Shown here: one piece after another, positions 50,969 through 61,848 of the stretch | How the letters are laid out: each line of letters starts with the position of its first letter | Numbering within the stretch: position 1 is the first letter of the stretch | Source of the DNA: Coriaria nepalensis | Taxonomy: Eukaryota > Streptophyta > Magnoliopsida > Cucurbitales > Coriariaceae | Direction of reading: 5' to 3' | Length of the DNA stretch: 64,000 nucleotides | Assembly (NCBI GenBank): GCA_027186245.1 | Contig: CP114488.1 | Span: 1,562,501-1,626,500, forward strand | Notes under the pieces: generated by a model | What the model saw: only the letters and a program-made list of their open reading frames with translations | Databases searched by the model: none | Told to the model about the DNA's origin: nothing | Translations under genes and position numbers: made by a program

Positions 50969-51232
50969 TTGTTGCAGAAAATTTTGTTGAAGGTTCAAGG
51001 TGAGATCTTAGATCTTCAAGGAGAACTAAACTTTTTAACAGAGCACACATCCCTTCAATCCTTAGAGTTTGACGCTAAGTCCAATCTGATAACTGCTGCT
51101 GGAATCCCAAAGTATGTGTACAGTGTCCCAGCAATTTTGGAAAGGTATGGACAAAAACTAATGTACGTGAACATTGATAAGATGCAGCCGGCGAAAGTCA
51201 GAAGAGCTTTAACTGGAATGATTTACTATTAG
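50969..51232 (+). CDS. Doubtful exon-like ORF, unknown product
   Basis: The frame follows a splice-acceptor-like TTGTTGCAG (ending about 50978) and encodes a heptad-like helix (QGEILDLQGELNFLTEHTSL) and then 50 unfamiliar residues ending at a TAG. A short upstream frame starting near 50838 (MTSPKQMAGMVDLRD) could be a first exon but stops soon. I recognise no family. It may be the last exon of a decayed gene, or chance; better codon-like composition than its surroundings is the only argument for keeping it. Confidence 0.2.
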   Translation: MLQKILLKVQGEILDLQGELNFLTEHTSLQSLEFDAKSNLITAAGIPKYVYSVPAILERYGQKLMYVNIDKMQPAKVRRALTGMIYY

Positions 51233-52359
51233 CTACGGACTCCGAAATTTATATATGATTTGTTGTCCAAGCAATATTAAAAAGATATCATTGTTGATAT
51301 CAAAATTTGTATCAGTCTCAAGTAGTATGTCCCATGATCGAATGCATCCGCAAAATCATATGATGATATTGCTAAGGTTATTTCTGGTTATTTCCCTCCG
51401 ACGATTATCTTAAATTACTTTCTTATAAAAAATGATCATTAATGACATTATTTAGACCATTTATTTCATTAGTAATAGCCCCATAAATTGTTATTGATTA
51501 GTTATCAACCGGTTCTTTGATTCGGATCTTATTATTTCTTTCCCACATGATAAAAAATACATAATTTTTCAATTATTGAATGAACTAATATGAGTTCGGT
51601 TTGGCCTCTCAATTCAGCTCCTCACATTCAGCCCTTTCTTTAGTTTCTTGAATCACTGAAAATGACTCGGTATCAATTCGGTATGAACTCGGCTTGGCTC
51701 ATAAGTAGCTTAATTTAATCTTCATCCAAACACAAATGTAATTAATTTACTTGGGTTCAACAACCTTCCACATTGGCCTCAAGTCTCTTAGATCGTTATG
51801 AATGGGCCAAAACTAGTTTGGTCTGGACCCTAGCCTAATAATCATGTTCTATTTTCAGGAAGAAGATCAAATTTCAAAACCAATTATTTTTTTGGTGTGA
51901 ATTTGTAAAGCCAGTTAGCAAATTTCAAATAACTCAAACACAGAAACATATCCTTCGCTTGAAGATATCCAGAAACTAATCAAATTAACCGTTGGGTCCG
52001 CTACCATTCATTTCTAACGGTTTCGATCTTATGATAAGCAGCCATGGGATGTTTTTTTTTTCTTCTTTTGATAAATCTACAACTGATCATGTAATCTTTC
52101 TTATACTTTCAGTAGGAGGAATCCAATCCACATATACGATAAGCATTTTATAAAGAGTTAAATTGAAAAGTACATTTCACTCATTAAGCAAAAATCCAAA
52201 ACTATTTTAAGTACTTAACCACAAATCTTATTGGCTAAGAGTCCCAAATTGTTAAATCAAATCCAAGACTAATCATATTTCATTGTATTGAGAGTAGAGT
52301 AGAGTAGTTAAGATTTCAAAAGAGTAAACAAAAATGAAAAATGAAAATAATTAATGGGT

Positions 52360-53544
52360 TTAAGTAGTGGGTGTCGTTAATTTCCCGCCCTGTTCCAACG
52401 CATCAAGCAGCTCTGTTCTACTCCTCACAGCCCTATGAAACAACTCCCTAATTTGCTGCTGCAAGGGCACCAACCCTTCCTCCATTTTCTGGTATACCTC
52501 CGCCAATTCCGCCACCTGCGCCGCCAACTCCTCCAACTTCTCCGACTCCACCGGAAAACCAAACCCATCTGTAAACTCCACCAACCCGGATGCCGCCTTC
52601 TCCATCTTCTGCATCTCCTCCAACAACCCCACCGTCCCTTTCTTTTCCTTCTTCTTCCACTCCTCTGCTATCTTCTCCTGCAAACTGATCATGGACTGGG
52701 CCCAGCCCAGTTGTCTCGGAACAGGAAAATGGGTCGTCAGCCCACTACGATCTTGACACGGTATCGCCGCCGTTAAGGTCCACATCACGAAAACCATCAC
52801 AGTACTCGTTATGTAAATCGGCAGAGCCAGTCCGGAGGATTCGTTTCCACGTGGCGCCACCAGATTGGCTGACATAGCTTGGACCTGTTTCGACGCTGAC
52901 CATCCTTTCGCCACTGTCCAAGATAACGACCGGAATTTCAACGCCGCGGCGGCGGCGGCACCTGCTCCTCCGCGACGGCTGAAAGATCTGTTTCGTTCGG
53001 CCACTTTCGCGGCGGTATCTTTATCCTCAAACGCCATCGAAGAAATCAAACAATTTAAGGCCTTTTTAGCTCGTTTGACCTGTCCATCTCCGATCGGCCT
53101 CTGTTCTAAAGCGGAGACTGCAATTTGAACGAGAAGTTGATAATGGCGGATCGAATCGACGCCGTTCATGATTGCATTGCAGACATCTAAGGCTTTAACG
53201 AGGCGATCGAGAAAATCAGGAACGAGACGATCGAGAGGTGGCTTAGAGAGCTGAGACGGATCTCGGCTGATAATGAGCATGGTTTTGAACTGCGCCTCGA
53301 TGCAGAGGAGAACGTCGATGAGTTTTCGGAGCCAGGCGATGGACATGATCTGATTGGTCGGTTCACTGTGGTCATGATCTGAAGAAGGTGTAGGAGGAGA
53401 TATGAGATCAGAGAAGCGATCGGCGACGTGTTTCTGAAAGTGTTCGAGGTCCTCTTGTTCTTCATCGTGGCTTCCTTCCATCACCTGGTTGCGGCGGATG
53501 CTGATCCGCCCTAAAAACGAGCTCTGCGTCTCCGTCGGCGGCAT
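52360..53544 (-). CDS. ROH1: ROH1-like protein (DUF793/BYPASS1-related)
   Basis: A single-exon frame of 394 residues. It starts with the family-typical SSFLGRISIRRNQVM and continues with EEQEDLEHFQKHVADRF, WLRKLIDVLLCIEAQFK, DRLVPDFLDRLVKALDVCNA, and a hydrophobic helix (ALPIYITSTVMVFVMWTL, about 240-257). The C-terminal half is coiled coil (EEMQKMEKAASGLVEF, QVAELAEVYQKMEEGL). Arabidopsis ROH1A interacts with EXO70 exocyst subunits and affects seed-coat mucilage secretion; the molecular activity is not known. In Arabidopsis ROH1A (At1g63930) sits beside MYB103 (At1g63910), as here. It is intronless, as in relatives. A G/A-rich stretch lies just upstream of the start. Confidence 0.92.
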   Translation of the reverse strand: MPPTETQSSFLGRISIRRNQVMEGSHDEEQEDLEHFQKHVADRFSDLISPPTPSSDHDHSEPTNQIMSIAWLRKLIDVLLCIEAQFKTMLIISRDPSQLSKPPLDRLVPDFLDRLVKALDVCNAIMNGVDSIRHYQLLVQIAVSALEQRPIGDGQVKRAKKALNCLISSMAFEDKDTAAKVAERNRSFSRRGGAGAAAAAALKFRSLSWTVAKGWSASKQVQAMSANLVAPRGNESSGLALPIYITSTVMVFVMWTLTAAIPCQDRSGLTTHFPVPRQLGWAQSMISLQEKIAEEWKKKEKKGTVGLLEEMQKMEKAASGLVEFTDGFGFPVESEKLEELAAQVAELAEVYQKMEEGLVPLQQQIRELFHRAVRSRTELLDALEQGGKLTTPTT

Positions 53545-54301
53545 TTTAAAAATTTTATGTGCTGAGATTCGGAACCGGAGAGAGAACGGAAAAGAAAATG
53601 AAAATGAAGATGAAGGTGAAGGTGAAGATTGAAGAAGGAAGTGAAGAAAGAAATAAAATGGCGATTTCTATGGATTTGTTTTGTATATGAAGGGGGTGAA
53701 GTAAAAGGAGGGCAGTGTTTGTCGGAGAAGAGATAGACTACTTCTCTTACTTCTTCTGCATTTTTTTGTGGGAGTTTTTTGACCAGTAATTTTATTTTAT
53801 TTTATTATATATTTTTTTTCCTACATTTTATAGAATTATTTGTTAATTAATTAAAATTAGTGGAAGGAAATAGTATGGTTTAATTAATGTAATAGATTAA
53901 CAATCAGTCCATGCCAGACACCACTTTCCCACACAAAAGTAATGCTATCAAAATCATATTATAGTGTGTATGATCTTATTATAAATATATTATTTATTTT
54001 ATATGATGAACGAAATACATATCTACCATAAAATATTATTAATGTACTAATTGTACTATCAAAATCATAACCAAACTTTCCGACCTGTCGTACATAGATC
54101 CCTTCCATATTTCTGACGACCATAAATTTGATCATTGCATGCATGCAATGCGTATACTTTACGTATAATAATTTAGTGATTTTAATAACAAAATCCACTG
54201 CTCACATTCTCAAATTTCTATCCCCTTACTTGTACCATTATCTTTCTCCATTCATTCCTCTCTGTGAATGGCGAACAAAGCTGTGAAGGACCTTCCATCT
54301 C
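53545..54301. other. ROH1 upstream region
   Basis: A purine-rich (GAA/GATGAAGGTGAAG) stretch at about 53570-53660 is probably the ROH1 5' UTR. The rest is AT-rich without a gene. Confidence 0.5.
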
Positions 54302-54691
54302 TATGTTAATTATTATGATGATTTACCACCTCCCATGATCGAAAGTGATAGCAACATGGTAACAATGGAAGTTCATCAGGACCAACATTATTATCATGAT
54401 CAGTTGTGTAGCAATCTGGATCATAAGGATCGTGACGGATCAGGATTCGAATTCGGATCAAAAGCATTATTGATAAATGAATGGATAAATCGATCGAGAA
54501 TCAACAACCCTACATGAGCAACAATGTTCAATTATTCTTCTATGGGAAAATGTGGATGGCTCATCAAGTCAAGAAAGAAACGTCGTAGCTTCATCATACA
54601 TGGGAACTAATGGTACTACACTACCACTACGTACTAATTAATTTTCGCATGATCATATCTATGATTTGAGTTTATTTATCTAATTGAGTGG
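54302..54691 (+). pseudogene. Inverted, decayed copy of the MYB103 3' end
   Basis: This is a diverged reverse-complement copy of 55165-55560: the last part of MYB103 coding sequence, its stop region and about 50 bases of 3' flank. Recognisable coding pieces are [20 protein letters not shown] and VHQDQHYYHDQ, then [11 protein letters not shown] ending in a TGA where the parent reads an open codon. The copy has small deletions and several substitutions and lacks the MYB DNA-binding region, so it cannot encode a functional factor. It faces its parent across a 473-base spacer. Confidence 0.9.
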
Positions 54692-55560
54692 AGGAGAACT
54701 TTTGTCTTAGTTCGGGGATCGATTGAAGAGATCAACTCGAAGAAGAAGAGGATGGTAGTCGAGGAAGAAGTGGATGATCTAGTTCGTGGTTGCCAAACAG
54801 GAGCACCATTAAAAAAAAAAGTATTTCCAGATGGCAAACCAAACAAGAATGACATTAAAAATGTAAAAAAAAACAGTCACTGACATAGTATCAGCCCCTG
54901 ACACACAAAACCGATATTTGAATACCACTTTTATAATTCTATTGTCAAGCACGCCCTTACATATACCCACTTACAAAAAGAAAGAAACAAGACCTCACTA
55001 GAATTGTTTGGATTCTTAATTTTCTATTATTACCCATCATACAATCAAACAAATATTATCAATTAACTTATTTAATTCTCATAATATTCAGTTCCTATTA
55101 TTATTCTGCTTTAGAATGTTTTTTTAGGTCAGGTAAGACCAATGTAGTAGAAACAAAATCCTCACCACTCAATTAGATAAATAAACTCAAATCATAGATA
55201 TGATCATGCGAAAATTAATTAGTACGTAGTGGTAGTACCATTAGTTCCCATGTATGATGAAGCTACTACGTTTCTTTCTTGACTTAATGAGCCATCCACA
55301 TTTTCCCATAGAAGAAAATTTGAACATTGTTGCTCATTTAGGGTTGTTGATTCTTGATCGATTACCCACTCATTCATCAGTAATGCTTCTGATCCGGATC
55401 CTGATCCTTCACGATCTTCATGATCCAAATTGCTACGTGACTGATCATGATAATAATGGTGATAATGATAATGTTGGTCCTGATGAACTTCCATTGTTAC
55501 CATGTTGTTATCACTTTCGATCATCATCGGAGGTGGTAAATCATCATAATAATTAACATA
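54302..55560. repeat. Large inverted repeat (arms about 390 bases)
   Basis: Arms 54302-54691 and 55165-55560 are reverse complements with roughly 85-90% identity by eye, separated by 54692-55164. The right arm overlaps the MYB103 coding end. A transcript crossing both arms would fold into a long hairpin. Confidence 0.88.
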
Positions 55561-56051
55561 ATTATGATATTGTGGATGATGATTGTCATCATATGGGTTT
55601 AAACTCGATGTAGTATTTGAGTTCACGGTATTGATTGATGAAGTATCTTGAAAAAATTGAGTATCAGATATGAATGCTCTAATTTCGTTATTGTAATCTA
55701 TAGATCTAACAGTTGCAGCTTCTTGACGATCAAGTTCTGATGAAGTAGTAACGACAAACATGAAGTGATTAGGGCATGGAGAAGATGGTGGAAATAGTGT
55801 TTCTTGAACTGGTAAGGGAGGTTGATTTGTGTTGATGATCAAATCTTGATTTGTGTTCAAATTGTTAGAGCTAAAAATTTGGGTTTGTTGAATATGATTA
55901 TGATCATTAGTAGAAACTGGAGTTGTAGTAGCTTGGGGCAGTGTTGTGGAATCCGGCCTTCTTATCTTCTTCTTGATCCATGAATTCCAGTAATTCTTTA
56001 TTTCATTATCTGTTCTTCCCGGAAGATGACTTGCTATATGAGCCCATCTGC

Positions 56052-56084
<33 letters not shown>

Positions 56085-56518
56085 TATTTCAAATCTTGAG
56101 GACAATCATATATATATATATATATATATTTATTTATTTATTTATTTATTTATGAAGAACATAACATAATATAGAACCTGTTGCCTACAACCGTATGGAG
56201 ATTAATAATCAATTGCTCCTCCTGTAACGTAAATCTCCCTCTTCTGATATCTGGTCTTAAGTAATTGATCCATCTCAACCTACAACTCTTTCCACACCTT
56301 TGAAGCCCTAAATTGCACAAACCATATTCATATATATAAGCAACTCATATACATTAAGTGAGAGAGGGAGATAGAAGTTAATTACCAGACTTTTCAGGAA
56401 CTTCACTCCAGCATCCATAGCCATAAGTGGTGATGTATCGAACAAGCTTCTCGTCTTCCTCAGGAGACCATAGGCCTCTCTTCACCTTCTGTTGATTGCA
56501 GCAAGAATGGTGACCCAT
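55219..56518 (-). CDS. MYB103: R2R3-MYB transcription factor MYB103
   Basis: Exons 56518-56386, 56307-56178 and 56047-55219 give 363 residues. The start [20 protein letters not shown] and the R2R3 region ([74 protein letters not shown]) are nearly identical to Arabidopsis MYB103, and the C terminus keeps [15 protein letters not shown]. The regulatory part is rich in Asn, His, Asp and Thr. MYB103 is a secondary-wall regulator under NAC master switches and is needed for syringyl lignin through F5H expression in Arabidopsis. Both introns sit at the usual R2R3 positions; intron 2 carries a (TA)n microsatellite. The end of the gene is one arm of an inverted repeat. Confidence 0.95.
56052..56155. 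repeat. (TA)n and (ATTT)n microsatellites in MYB103 intron 2
   Basis: A TA run at about 56052-56080, a second at about 56111-56130 and a TATTTATTT run to about 56153, all inside the 130-base intron. They directly abut the splice signals and may vary between alleles. Confidence 0.85.
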
Positions 56519-58042
56519 TAATCAATATGTCTAATGAAGCTGTGATTAATTAGAGATTAATATAAATTAATGAGGTTTGAAAAGATATAATAATTAACAG
56601 GACATGATTCTGATCATCATTCTCTAATTCCTTCTACCAATATATATATGGAATCATGAGTATCATAGTAGTAACGAGTAAATGATGAGATATTGTCATC
56701 TGAGCCGACATTTAGAACAAGATGGGGTCCACGTATGCATGTAGGGGACCCACGTCTACATCTAATCTTAAAGCGACATGCCATCAAACTCTCCTGGGTT
56801 TCAGGCCAATTCATGTGTTCTTATCATCTCATGTTATACGTACAGTATCTGTATTACTTAACCAACTTCACGTACTGAAAGTGAGATGATCTCCTCTCAA
56901 CCTTGCCGGTTGTTATACAAAATGTTATAATATTCATATTTACAACCTAAGTGTCCACGTGGCACCATCTTCACCCTTCATTCACAAACGTGTGAAAGAA
57001 ACAAAGTGATCATTTTCTTGCTTATGTATGATTAGTTAGAACGTAAATTTAGATACATGTTTCTTTTTGTGCAGTGCAAAAATGACACTGATTTCAAAGA
57101 AACGTTTTTATCATGTATACGTAGAAATTAAGAAAGTTAACACATAAAAAAAATTAGTGATTAAATAGAAAGCGAGGGATCTGTTGCATGATGCAAATCA
57201 GCCACCTGATTTGATGCGAATATATATGTAAGAAGTATTTCTTACTTGAATGAATCGCAAGCTAAGATTTTGAATGTAATATATAACATTCTAATCATTG
57301 CTAGAAAAATCTTGATTGATAGATGAGAAACGAGGAAGGAATGTTAGGGGGGGGAAAAAATGATTACACTTAGCTTTGAGGATGAGCAAGATATATATGT
57401 ATACATCAAAACCTCAATAAATTAATACCCTATAATCTCGAGTAAGTAATATTTTTAACAAATCCCAATGTATATAAGAATAATGTAAAATTTTCTTAAA
57501 TAGCAATCTTGAGTTTTCGGTTTATATAATTTTATTCTTTTTGTATATTTATTTGTAACTTTTTTATTTTTCGAACCCACCTTCTATTAATAACTTTGAG
57601 AATCTTATATAAATTATCACCCGAACAAGATCAATTCTTTTTTGAATCTGAATTCTCTTAACACAATTATTAGTTTATCGAGCTCTTACTTATGTGTAAA
57701 TGGAGTGTCATGATGCAACTCCTCTCAGGCTTACTAGAAATGCAAGTTCACTTAAGGAAAATCAACACCTTTAGATTATTTATGTGGGATCCCATATATA
57801 CTTATGTATGTATAATATCAATGATATAAATCTTACTTAAATACATTTGTATTTAAAATAAACTTGCGTTAATCTCATTTTAAATTGGAGATTATACTAG
57901 TTTATACAATAATCTTTAATAATACAAAAATATTAAATAGTCTTAAACTACTTATTATCATATTCAGTAAATTTATATAAACTAGTATGATTTCCAACCT
58001 GAGAGGAGGGAGTTCAACCTCTTAATTTAAAGGGAGTTGCAT
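56519..58042. other. MYB103 upstream region, AT-rich
   Basis: The MYB103 promoter lies at the left. No other gene is seen; short frames at 56617-56878 overlap on both strands and lack resemblance to known proteins. Confidence 0.5.
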
Positions 58043-58779
58043 TAGAGGTGTCAAAATGAGCCTGATTTTTTGGCCCGGCTCGTAGCCCGGGGGGAAAACC
58101 CGGCCCATCATATTTTTAATTTGAGTCGGATTGGCCAAACCTAGATATGGGTCGGGCTTGGACAAATTTTCAAGCCCACTGAGCCGGGCCGGTATATAAG
58201 CCCGGTTGAGCTCGGCTCAGTAAATTTTTATTATTATTATTTTTTGTTTATGTCTTTATTGTAAAGTCTGTTTTTTTCCTCCTTAAAGTCGGGAGGTTTT
58301 TTTGACAAACCAATTATTTAATAATATGCAATGAAGTATTTATTTGGCTAAAAGTTTATTCTTTATTTGAGATGTTCTTAGACTCTTAGTTATTTGATAA
58401 TTAGACAATTTGAGATGCTATTTGTTATTTGGTTATAAACTTTGATGATAAAATTTGATAATTTTGTTTGGATTGTTCTTTGGACATCTTGTTAACTGAA
58501 TTGTTTTCAGGATTCAAAATCTCAAATAATCTCATTTATTTTAATAATAATTTATTATAAATATTTTATTTTAAAAAAGTCGGGCTCATTTTAAGTCTGA
58601 TAAGACCCAACCTATTTTAGGCCCGAATGGGCCTGAGATAGTTTTAAAGAGCTTTCCAAACCGAACTCGAACATATATTTTAAAAATAGGTTAAACTCAG
58701 TCCGGCCCAACCCTAAATAGTAAAAAAATCTGAAGGGGCCGAGCCGAGCAAAGCTTGGTGGCCCCTTTTGACACCTCTA
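58043..58779. mobile_element. Non-autonomous hAT element (737 bp) with 8-bp target duplication
   Basis: The left end reads TAGAGGTGTCAAAA and the right end is its exact complement, TTTTGACACCTCTA. The element is flanked on both sides by the identical octamer AGTTGCAT (58035-58042 and 58780-58787), the target duplication size of hAT transposons. Subterminal regions are rich in GGCCCGG/CCGGGCC and AAGCCCG words on both sides, as in common plant hAT miniature elements. The interior is AT-rich with no transposase frame, so it depends on an enzyme supplied elsewhere. Perfect termini and target duplication argue for recent insertion. Confidence 0.93.
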
Positions 58780-58835
58780 AGTTGCATCATGGAATGTCAC
58801 GGACTCATTTTGACCTAACATGGAGTGGCCTGTAT

Positions 58836-58973
58836 TGGGCCTGATTGGAACTTGAAAATGGGCTGTATAGACTAGATTGTGTTGGGGAAATGATACTGAT
58901 CCATTAAAAAATAGTGGATTGTGGGCCGGTGGCCCAATACAAAACACAGACTCAAGTTTTATACAATGGCCCA
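58836..58973 (+). promoter_or_regulatory. Cluster of site II (TGGGCY) elements in the eS10 promoter
   Basis: TGGGCC at 58836 and 58922, TGGGCT at 58859 and GGCCCA at 58931 and 58968 make five copies within 140 bases, about 150-290 bases upstream of the eS10 ATG. Site II elements, bound by TCP factors, are typical of plant ribosomal protein promoters. A telo-box-like TTAGGGTTT follows in intron 1 near 59249, a usual partner of site II. Confidence 0.7.
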
Positions 58974-59124
58974 TTTAGCAAACAATAAAGTGCAAAAGCA
59001 GATTAACCTAGGGTATCTCTAATCTCTAGTGAAGCTGAGTGCGAGTGAGATTGAGGGGAAGAGAACCTTTATATTGGACGCCGGCTTCTCTACTACGAAT
59101 CGCTGATTCCTCCTCATCGCAAAA

Positions 59125-60856
59125 ATGGTATCATCCTCTTCTCTTTTCTCCGTTATCAAATTTATGTAATTATATCTGTTGTCTCTCCTTGATATCGAAG
59201 GAAGTACTCAGAAAAAGAGAGTAGGAAAAAAGAAATGAAGCTCGATTTAGGGTTTCTTATCATCTACTGATCGGAAAATTTAATGCCCTTGACTTTTCTA
59301 TTCAGATCATTCCCAAGAAGAACCGCAAAGAGATCTCCAAGTACCTCTTTCAAGGTTTTTATTTTTATTTTTTTATTCTCTCTCTTGAATTCTGATTTTA
59401 TGAAAAAATTTCAGCTTTTGCTTATATATTTTCTACTTTTTTGGTTGATTCTTTATGCAGAGGGGGTATGCTATGCGAAGAAAGACTATAATCTGGCCAA
59501 GCATCCAGAAATCGACGTCCCAAATCTGCAAGTGATTAAGCTGATGCAGAGTTTCAAGTCAAAGGAGTATGTGCGTGAGACCTTTGCTTGGATGCATTAC
59601 TACTGGTACCTTACTAATGATGGAATCGAGTTCCTTAGAAATGACCTAAATCTCCCATCTGAGATTGTCCCTGCTACATTGAAGAAACAGGCCAAGCCTG
59701 CTGGCAGGCCCCTTGGCGGCCCTGGGGGCGATCGCCCACGGTAATTCAACCCTCTGATTTTATGATTTTCTTATTCAATCTCTATTTATTGGTTTACTTG
59801 TGCTTTTTTTATTGTTTGATTGATCAATGTGGCAATTGGGTTAACTTGTTTTTAACTAGAGAACCTGTATTGATATATTGTATTTTGTTTGGGTTTTGAT
59901 GATTGTGCTATAATGTTATGGAATAGTGGCCCTCCACGTTTTGAGGGAGAAAGGCGGTTCGGTGGTGACAGGGATGGCTACCGTGGAGGTCCACGTGGAC
60001 CAGCTGGTGATTTTAGTGGTGACAAGGGTGGAGCCCCTGCTGACTACAGACCTTCATTCGGGGTAAGCATGCTTTTAGTGTTTATTTTCCATATCCTACC
60101 TTGGTTTGCAATTGTATTATTTTGAAATGGCTGGCCACATGAAAATTGGATGCGGATATTACTGCTTCTCCTTGTTTCATAATCGACATACCTCTATATT
60201 TTGTGCCTTATTGTATTTCATCTTCATGTTAAGTTTTGCTACATTGATAGAATACATGATGTAATTAGGTGTTGTCGATGGACGTAAATGTTTTCCTTCT
60301 CTTTTCTCTTATAGCAAGCTTAAATCTGTATAAGATTGATTAGTTGAGTTATCCTTACAGAAGACTCTAAGAAATGAAGCAATTAACTTTAATGGACAAT
60401 GATAAGTATTGTGTTTTTTTTTTTTTGATAGTCTGATTGTTGAATCTTACTGTCTATAACGAACTTACCAACTATTTTTCCAATGTTTTGTCAAGTCACT
60501 GACTTTAAAATATCGCTGTCTAGTTTCCATTGATTGTGTGTCGAAGAACAAGCGCACTTGTATAAATATGACGTATGAAGCTTCCCTAGTCGTTGAGGGG
60601 CTAGAACACCCTTTTTTTTAAACCAAAGAATGCCAAAATTTGTAAGAGGAAGAATAGTTTGATGCTGGCTCGACATTTGATTAAAGTTGAATATTATCCT
60701 TGGAGTACTGTCATAGTTTGATGGATTTGTAAGGTTGTTCCTAACTGGCAGAATTCTGTTGCTCACAACTTGCAGGCTTCAGGTGGAAGACCCGGCTTTG
60801 GCCGTGGTGCTGGTGCCTATGGTCGTGGCCCTGCTCCATCATCAGATCTTCCTTGA
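59125..60856 (+). CDS. RPS10: 40S ribosomal protein eS10
   Basis: Exons 59125-59127, 59306-59354, 59461-59740, 59927-60062 and 60776-60856 give 182 residues. eS10 is a cytosolic small-subunit protein near the mRNA entry and beak region. The sequence [59 protein letters not shown] and [14 protein letters not shown] is the conserved S10 core, followed by the plant Gly/Arg-rich tail ([34 protein letters not shown]). The first coding exon is only the ATG, joined across a 178-base intron. The promoter has site II elements. A 672-base segment covering the end of intron 4, exon 5 and the 3' flank is repeated immediately downstream. Confidence 0.95.
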
Positions 60857-61848
60857 AGACTGGAGACTAGAGGCAGTTTTGTCGGAGTTTGCTGAAATTT
60901 TTCATATTAAGCCGAAAGATCTTGCCCTGAACCTTTGTTGGAGATATTTTCCTCTTGAATTATTTATACATTTGTTCTCGAATATTGGAAATAGTAATAT
61001 GTGTTTCGTCTTCCAGGAGCCTTTGTTCCATTGTTTTATATAGATGTGGGATGCCTTAGATTCAACCCTGCCCCCACTGTTATCTCAACACGTAATATTT
61101 TGTGGTGCGAATGCGATGGGCTGAGCTTAAAGTCAAACTGCATGCTGTGTCTGAACCTGTTCAAGCCCAACATGCTTTAAAATATCGCTGTCTAGTTTCC
61201 ATTGATTGTGTGTCGAAGAACAAGCGCACTTGTATAAATATGACGTATGAAGCTTCCCTCGTCGTTGAGGGGCTAGAACACCCTTTTTTTTAAACCAAAG
61301 AATGCCAAAATTTGTAAGAGGAAGAATAGTTTGATGCTGGCTCGACATTTGATTAAAGTTGAATATTATCCTTGGAGTACTGTCATAGTTTGATGGATTT
61401 GTAAGGTTGTTCCTAACTGGCAGAATTCTGTTGCTCACAACTTGCAGGCTTCAGGTGGAAGACCCGGCTTTGGCCGTGGTGCTGGTGCCTATGGTCGTGG
61501 CCCGCTCCATCATCAGATCTTCCTTGAAGACTGGAGACTAGAGGCAGTTTTGTCGGAGTTTGCTGAAATTTTTCATATTAAGCCGAAAGATCTTGCCCTG
61601 AACCTTTGTTGGAGATATTTTCCTCTTGAATTATTTATACATTTGTTCTCGAATATTGGAAATAGTAATATGTGTTTCGTCTTCCAGGAGCCTTTGTTCC
61701 ATTGTTTTATATAGATGTGGGATGCCTTAGATTCAACCCTTCCCCCACTTTTATCTCAACACGTAATATTTTGTGGTGCGAATGCGATGGGCTGAGCTTA
61801 AAGTCAAACTGCATGCTGTGTCTGAACCTGTTCAAGCCCAACATGCTT
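60503..61848. repeat. Tandem duplication (about 672 bases) of the eS10 terminal exon region
   Basis: Copy 1 is 60503-61174 and copy 2 is 61175-61848. They start at the same CTTTAAAATATCGCTG word and end at GCCCAACATGCTT. By eye only about five differences exist: a one-base deletion in the exon (CCCTGCTCC to CCCGCTCC) and single substitutions (for example CCCTAGTCG to CCCTCGTCG, and two or three near 61070 and 61740). This is either a very recent duplication or an assembly artefact. Confidence 0.9.
61448..61714 (+). pseudogene. Second copy of eS10 exon 5, frameshifted
   Basis: It keeps the acceptor (CTTGCAG) and the first 19 codons of exon 5. A single-base deletion after GRGP then shifts the frame, skipping the normal TGA and reading 69 further residues through former 3' UTR to a TAG ending at 61714. 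Splicing exon 4 (phase 0) to this copy would give a 244-residue eS10 with a novel hydrophobic/acidic tail. The first copy with its own stop lies upstream and should dominate. Confidence 0.7.

Larger units (their letters stand above)
48974..52359. other. Intergenic region with repeat array and gene scraps
   Basis: No confirmed gene. On the minus strand at about 49325-49650 two pieces in different frames (LKQKAEDALLDVEKALS and ATLKAIDSLKRK onward) look like a decayed coiled-coil coding fragment of unknown origin. A tandem array lies at 50296-50730, an (AT)n run at 50211-50236, and one doubtful exon-like ORF at 50969-51232. Confidence 0.4.

Noticed and set aside
52435..53128. Plus-strand Leu/Pro-rich frames and a Gly-rich minus frame
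   Set aside because: Shadows of the intronless ROH1 gene in other frames.
60491..61438. Two nearly identical minus-strand ORFs starting [11 protein letters not shown] (60491-60766 and 61133-61438)
   Set aside because: Both lie antisense to the end of eS10 intron 4 and exist twice only because that segment is tandemly duplicated; no family resemblance.
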